Source: Circinella umbellata
Taxonomy: Eukaryota; Mucoromycota; Mucoromycetes; Mucorales; Lichtheimiaceae
Length of the DNA: 64,000 nt
Direction: 5' to 3'
NCBI GenBank assembly: GCA_025093555.1
Contig: JAIWNF010000017.1
Span: forward strand, 186,001-250,000
Part shown: in pieces, positions 58,501 through 64,000 of the stretch
Layout: every line of letters starts with the position of its first letter
Position numbering within the stretch: position 1 is the stretch's first letter
Notes under the pieces: generated by a model
The model's input: only the letters and a program-made list of their open reading frames with translations
Database searches by the model: none
Told to the model about the DNA's origin: nothing
Made by a program: the position numbers and the translations under genes

Positions 58501-60539
58501 AGGAGGATCGTACCAAATTCTCAATGACGTCTCTGGTATCGTCAAGCCTGGCCATTTGACTGCGCTTATGGGTTCATCTGGTGCTGGAAAAACAACGCTG
58601 TTGGATGTTCTCGCCCGACGCAAAACAATCGGTAAAGTCGAAGGCCGTACCTATCTAAACAGCGAATTATTAATGACTGATTTCGAACGTATTACTGGTT
58701 ACGTTGAACAGATGGATGTACACCAGCCTGCCGATACTGTCCGTGAAGCCATGCAATTTTCTGCTTATCTTCGTCAAGATGCAAGCGTTTCAAAAAGTGA
58801 AAAAGACAACTATGTCGAACAAATTATCCAGTTATTGGAACTGGAGGATATTGCAGATGCCCAAGTTGGTGTTTTAGAGCTTGGTTATGGTATTTCAGTC
58901 GAAGAACGCAAACGATTGACAATTGCTATGGAATTGGTTGCCAAACCAAAGCTGATTTTTTTGGATGAACCTACCTCAGGGCTGGATGCTCAAAGCTCTT
59001 ATAATATTGTTCGGTTTTTGCGCAAGCTTGCTGATGCTGGATGGCCTGTGGTATGTACAATTCACCAACCTTCTGCTATTTTGTTTGAGTATTTTGATCA
59101 TTTACATTTGCTTGTCCACGGTGGTCGTACCGCGTACTATGGTGAAATTGGTCAAGACGCAAAAATTATGATTGACTACTTTGAATCAAATGGTGGTCCC
59201 AAGCATGCTCAAGATGCGAATCCCGCTGAATATATTCTTGATGTTGTTGCATCTACTGGTAACACTAACGGTGATGCTGTAAACAAGAATTGGGCCGATG
59301 TATGGGCAAATTCACTCAATGCAAAAGCACTTGAAGATGAATTGGAGGAAATTCATAATTCTGTTGATAAAAAATCTTCGCGGAAAGCTTTTACATATGC
59401 TACCCCATTTTGGACTCAGCTATATCTAGTATTCAAACGCATGTCTTTGGTTTACTGGCGATCAGCAGACTATAATTTTGGTCGATTCACCACTATTACT
59501 TCGATTTCATTATTCCTTGGCTTTACGTTTTGGAAATTGTCACTCACATTTATTGATATTCAAAATCGTATTCTTCTTTTGTTTGGGTCTTTGCCTTTGG
59601 CTTATATGATGGTAAGGTTTTTCTTTTTTTTTTATCTTTCTGAATAATATTGTATACATGCATCTCAGTGCAATGATTTATAATAATTATATCATTGAAA
59701 TTGTTTTCTATTATGATGTAGATTGTATTGGGTCAACCAAAATTCATGTCGGAGCGTACTTATTTCCGTCGGGAGTATGCTTCAAGATACTATGGATGGA
59801 TTCCCTACGCTATTTCTGCTATTCTTGTTGAAATTCCATATATATTGTTCGTGTGCTTACTGTTCATGGTAGGTATCTATTGGACTACTGGTCTTGCCAA
59901 TACATCTGAAGCAGCTGGATATTATTATCTTATGACAACCCTCTATGTATTTTGGGCTGTTACTATCGGTTTTGTTCTTGGCGGCCTTACAGAAAACCCT
60001 TACATCGCTGCTATTCTCACTCCGTTGGCATTTACATCCGTTGTTTTATTTGCTGGTGTGCTTCAGACGCAATTTGCGCTTCCTCATTTTTGGAGTTCGT
60101 GGATGTATTGGCTTGGTATATATCTTCTTTATTTTGACAAAAATGATTTTAATTTTTTTAGAAATGAAAAGCTAATTTTTCTTTTTTAGTTCCATTCCAC
60201 TACATGATAGAAGGTTTGGTTGTCAATGAATTGGAAAATCTGATAGTTGTTCCGAATGCAAAAGAACTTTTATTATTCTCTCCGCCTGCCAACCTCAGTT
60301 GTGGTGAATATCTGAAGAATTTTTTCAATTCTGGTGCTACCGGATATTTAGTCGATCCAAGCAGTACTGTCGAGTGTGAATATAGTATGTACTCGACAGC
60401 AAAGGAGTTCTATACCTCATTTTATGGTTGGGATGCCTCACATAAATGGCAAAATATCGGAATCCTTTGTATCTTTTGTGTATTCAACTCACTTGTATGT
60501 GCAGGCCTCATCTACTGGCGACGAAAAGCCGCACGTTAA
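55554..60539 (+). CDS. PDR-type (ABCG) ABC transporter, eight exons
   Basis: Exons 55554-55698, 55792-56012, 56076-56413, 56505-57577, 57666-57909, 58012-59611, 59722-60115, 60190-60539; all GT-AG and in phase, 1454 residues, normal for full-size fungal PDR pumps. Order is NBD1-TMD1-NBD2-TMD2. NBD1: GRPGAGTTTLLK (about 178; T where P-loops have K), VRGLSGGERKRLS (about 291), NLWDGATRGLDA. NBD2: GSSGAGKTTLLD (about 861, canonical), ISVEERKRLT signature and LIFLDEPTSGLDAQ. The asymmetric pair, one degenerate and one canonical ATP site, is usual for the family. Each TMD has about six helices plus an extracellular loop before the last (Cys-containing, CDEPGSTVPYG). Such pumps export drugs or lipids at the plasma membrane; the substrate is unknown. 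Confidence 0.95.
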
Positions 60540-61535
60540 TTTTAGGTATACCATATAGGCTAGATATCGTTTATTGTTCTTATTATCCTTATTTTTATAT
60601 ATGTATATTATAGTCCTCCCTTTATGTATGTGTTTTTATTGTTTAAATTTTAACTTTTTCTTTTATTTCATTATTAAGAAGCAATTCCAATAGTAAATAA
60701 TGATAATCATTGAAATTTCCCTTTTTTTTTTTCATATATATTATATCCTCAGTATTATGTAAAATAAAAAAATAATAATTGTTTCTCAAAATTTTTCTCT
60801 TGGCCATTCGAATAAAAACATGAAATTGTACTTTACCAGTAACAGTAAGGACATCAGTAGATTGTAAACAATATATATACTTAATGTGACCACTTTATCA
60901 CATCTCCAAATCCTTTTATTAGACAAAGTAAATTATTACTATGAAAGATCTAATGACTAGTCAGTCAACATTTGTTCAACGCGACTTTTCTATCCCTTTT
61001 TCAAAACGAATATGATATCCCCGGTAAAAATATATTATACACGCCTTCAAACAATACCACTACTATGTATATATAAGTACAAATATAGTAATAATTCAAT
61101 AAATTAAAAACGAAAAAGTAAACATTAATTATTCCGTTATTAGCTCTTTTACTTTTGATGTCTTACTTAAATTGCTATTATAATGTGTGGGTTTACCATA
61201 AAACATTTCCAATACTTTCATATTGACTATTCAATTTCATCGCAACTATCGTTAAACCTACGTATATAATTTAGCCAAAGGCCGGGGAAATAGATATCTA
61301 TGTACATGATAACACATTGCTTCTTTTGCGTGTTCTGTTTATGATCGATAAGATAGAACTAGTATGAGACGCTGATGATAACATATTAATAAAGAACCAT
61401 TGTTTTTTCCTCACTGGAATAATATACTGTTTGCTGCTTTCAAGTGATACTTTTAATTATTGTTACATAGCCACTCATACAGAGATCACTACTGGTACCA
61501 TGTTAGTAAACAGTTTTCAAGTCCATGAATATATA
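60540..61535. other. AT-rich intergenic region downstream of the transporter
   Basis: 3' flank of the transporter; no further gene or repeat recognised. TA at 61534-61535 is the target site of the adjacent element. Confidence 0.5.
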
Positions 61536-62386
61536 CAGAGGGTCCCCGTTAATTTCATAGGGCCATTTCCCAATTTTTTTGTGAAAATAAAGGGGTGTGA
61601 AAATTAACGGATACTATGAAATTCTTTTCCAAGAATGTGCATATATTGAATACTTCAGCTTACTACTGTATACAGTATCTTTTAATGTATCAAAATACGT
61701 ATTAATTAATAACTTATTTCTATATGATCGTTCTTAGTGCACTTTTGGAACTATTTCTTTTTTTATTTGAGCATATCTATGACTTTTTTTTGAAAAAATA
61801 AAAGCTATATATAGTCCCCAAGAGATGCAGAGATAATTTATCTATTATATTATTCCATTTTTTCATTTTTTTCCATCTTTCTATATCTCTGCTCTATATA
61901 TACTAAAACAAAATGACAGTAACCAAATCTAACGTCGGCTTGACAGCTGAACAGTATAGTATTCTGGCTGATAAAAAAAAAGACTTAACCCGCGAACCAT
62001 GACAAACCGATCACTAGCATTATGGGCTAAAAATGAATTCAAGTTGTTTAAGGCACCTGATATTAGTACGATATCTAAAGGCTTAAAGCGAGAAAAACAA
62101 GAAGAGAATAAACATTGAATAAACTCTTAAAAAAACATGTACCTAAATGGCGTAATAAAAAAAGTAACCCATCCTGTATACTAATTTAATTACAATCCTT
62201 ATATTTATCACATAATTTTTTTTTTGATTTACATACCCGTTAAGAATTCAATGCCGCTAAGTGCTGTGAAAATGAAATTAAGGGGGATGTGAAAATTTTC
62301 TTATGTTATTTTTACCATTCCTTGATTTTTTGTGAAGTTATTGAGGTGTGAAAATTAACGGATATGAAATTAACGGGGACCCTCTG
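61536..62386 (+). mobile_element. Deleted pogo/Fot1-like DNA transposon
   Basis: 851 bp bounded by perfect 24-bp TIRs beginning CAGAGGGTCCCCGTTAATTT, with TA duplicated on both sides (61534-61535, 62387-62388). A subterminal repeat GTGTGAAAATTAACGGATA occurs in the same orientation near both ends (61597 and 62347). Only the N-terminus of the transposase remains, so it is a non-autonomous deletion derivative. The TIRs are undamaged, so it could move with help. Confidence 0.85.
61913..62118 (+). pseudogene. Pogo/Tigger-like transposase N-terminal HTH remnant
   Basis: Starts MTVTKSNVGLTAEQYSILAD, then an indel at or just after the A9 run near 61972-61981 shifts the frame and the match resumes as MTNRSLALWAKNEFKLF and APDISTISKGLKR before a stop. 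This resembles the helix-turn-helix (CENP-B-N/pogo type) that binds the TIRs. The DDE catalytic domain is deleted. Confidence 0.65.
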
Positions 62387-62388
62387 TA

Positions 62389-64000
62389 TCATGGTCGATA
62401 AAACCAATCTTGATGGTTGATCATTAACAATACGTGACTAGTTCACCCTGTTTTCGACTAGTGATTACATTTTATTTTTTACCGGAGGGACTGATACGTA
62501 TCGTCATTATCACCGTCATCACATTTTGATTGAGGTAATGATACTAATGTATATTGAGCATTTTTAAAGCTTTATTCCATGTTTTTTTTATCGTTGTCTC
62601 TGCAACGCATTGAATGCGGCTAACTAAGTGTTGAATATACTCTGAGAGCAAGGTGTGCAAAATTGAGACTTTCTTTTTGTTAATGTCGTCACTTTTTACA
62701 AAATCATTATATACCTTGTTATTATTAATATTGACTTCAAAAATAAATTGTCGTTAACCATAGTCTTGTTTCTGTTTTGCATTATTGGGCGCCACGGATG
62801 AAAGAAAAGGAAAAGGACATTAAGCTATGTGATACGAAAAATCACCTTCTTTTTGTCTCCGTTAATACCACAGGATCTACATAGTTGTAACAATTTCTAT
62901 GGTTAGAACACACCAAATAAATAGTAATTGCTTTGAAATCCATTATTAAGCCCCACGTGGAAAAGCTTAATATATTGTTTATTGTCGTTTTCTCTTATTC
63001 CTGAGTCTTTACTAATAAACAAACTTGGTTGTATCCGCGGATGCAGCTGGCAGTACCAGCGAGATATAGTCTATCTTGAAAACTAAACATGCCAGCATCA
63101 ATTTATCAAGTTGAAATTTTTTATGTGCATGTGGAGATATTAGTGGTCAGAAAATTTCCCCGGTGAAGTAGCAGAAATAAAGTGAAAGACCTACTGTAGC
63201 ATACAAGAATTCTTTCAAGGACTATATCATATCAAAGCATCTATTGTGTGACAAGGTGAATTATAAGATTTGAATTAGCTATTTTATAGGTTTCTTTTTT
63301 CGCTTGTAACACAGTGCTATATAATGTTTTAGAAACAACAACACTAGTTTGTTGATTAAACAGTATTATTAAAGCGCAAATTTGAAAGATGATTAGGCCC
63401 TATTTTCGATAATGTAAAGAGTTTCTCTTCTTTTATCAATAAATTAGTATCCCCCCCAAAAAAAACTTGATTATTATTAGATACAAAATGTAATATTATA
63501 GTATCAATTGAAGTTCGCAAGCATATATTTATATTGATAGTAAAAGCTTATTTATTAATAAAATATTGGTTATACGTACGTACTTCATTTTTTTTTAAAA
63601 AATTGAGCTGTTTAAAAGTATTAAACACATATACATTTTGTCCTTTCATTAAGCAAATTTCACACTTTTTTGTACAATAGTAATTCGAAGAATTTTTTTT
63701 TTGTAGATCATCATCAACTTGTAGCTTTATTTATAGTTACAAATAACGATATAAAAGTATTAAGCAAAATAATGTCGATACTGCTTTTACTACAAACGAC
63801 TTTGTAACAGAGAGCTTTTTATATGTACCCGAATTATTTTTCGCTTGTACGATATAGTATCAAATAGCAGTGTCCAACCCATCTGTCAAAAAAAAAAAGA
63901 AGCATATTTAAAAAAAATTATATAGAACGCGTCGATAATAGCAATTGTTTTTTTTTTCTTTTTGCACGAAAATAAAAAATAGAATAGGATAGTGCAAACA
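62389..64000. other. AT-rich region to window end, no recognised feature
   Basis: No coding frame longer than about 60 codons and no repeat matching the rest of the window was recognised. Confidence 0.5.

Overview
The window looks like nuclear DNA of a Mucoromycota fungus, probably a mucoralean relative. The reasons are the very AT-rich base composition, coding exons split by many short GT-AG introns of about 60-170 nt, TPR/F-box/LRR-type genes in tandem, a PDR-type ABC transporter, an SRP40 gene, a Tra2-type SR gene, and a heavy load of Ty3/gypsy, Helitron, PIF/Harbinger and pogo-like elements. The genus cannot be fixed from sequence alone.

Layout. 1-9506 is retrotransposon. Element 1 (LTR at 2213-3410, gag, start of pol, running off the left edge) is almost fused to a second, full-length but decayed Ty3/gypsy element (3414-9506), which lies beside a truncated tRNA-like sequence at 9516-9575. 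10325-15080 is a decayed autonomous Helitron with two introns, whose 5' end abuts the 3' end of another Helitron. 16181-17585 holds a foldback element with perfect inverted repeats. 19500-21430 is an intact seven-exon membrane-protein gene. 23400-25100 is a CCCH zinc-finger gene. 26563-28620 is a LisH-SRP40/Nopp140-type nucleolar gene.

29340-42490 is a gene graveyard between the arms of a diverged inverted repeat of about 1.2 kb. It holds an NSE1-like pseudogene, an unassigned multi-exon pseudogene, a dead two-gene Harbinger element, small pogo-like pieces and a five-unit tandem array of about 290 bp. Just outside it (42920-44480) is an ERG6-like sterol methyltransferase pseudogene with damaged splice donors.

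45358-47473 is an intact Tra2-like splicing-factor gene, 47934-50333 and 50714-52842 are two F-box genes on the minus strand, and 55554-60539 is an eight-exon PDR-type ABC transporter. After it come AT-rich spacer and a deleted pogo-like element (61536-62386).

The genes do not form a pathway. Intact housekeeping genes alternate with repeat-rich decayed blocks. The most unusual items are (i) a textbook -1 frameshift signal in element 1, (ii) the tandem array whose 34-codon core has changed mostly at synonymous sites, (iii) the large inverted repeat around pseudogenes, and (iv) the tandem Helitron junction. I see no defence system or biosynthetic cluster. Nearly all repeat ORFs, and one F-box gene, are broken by one-base indels, several in homopolymers, so part of the apparent decay could be sequence error.
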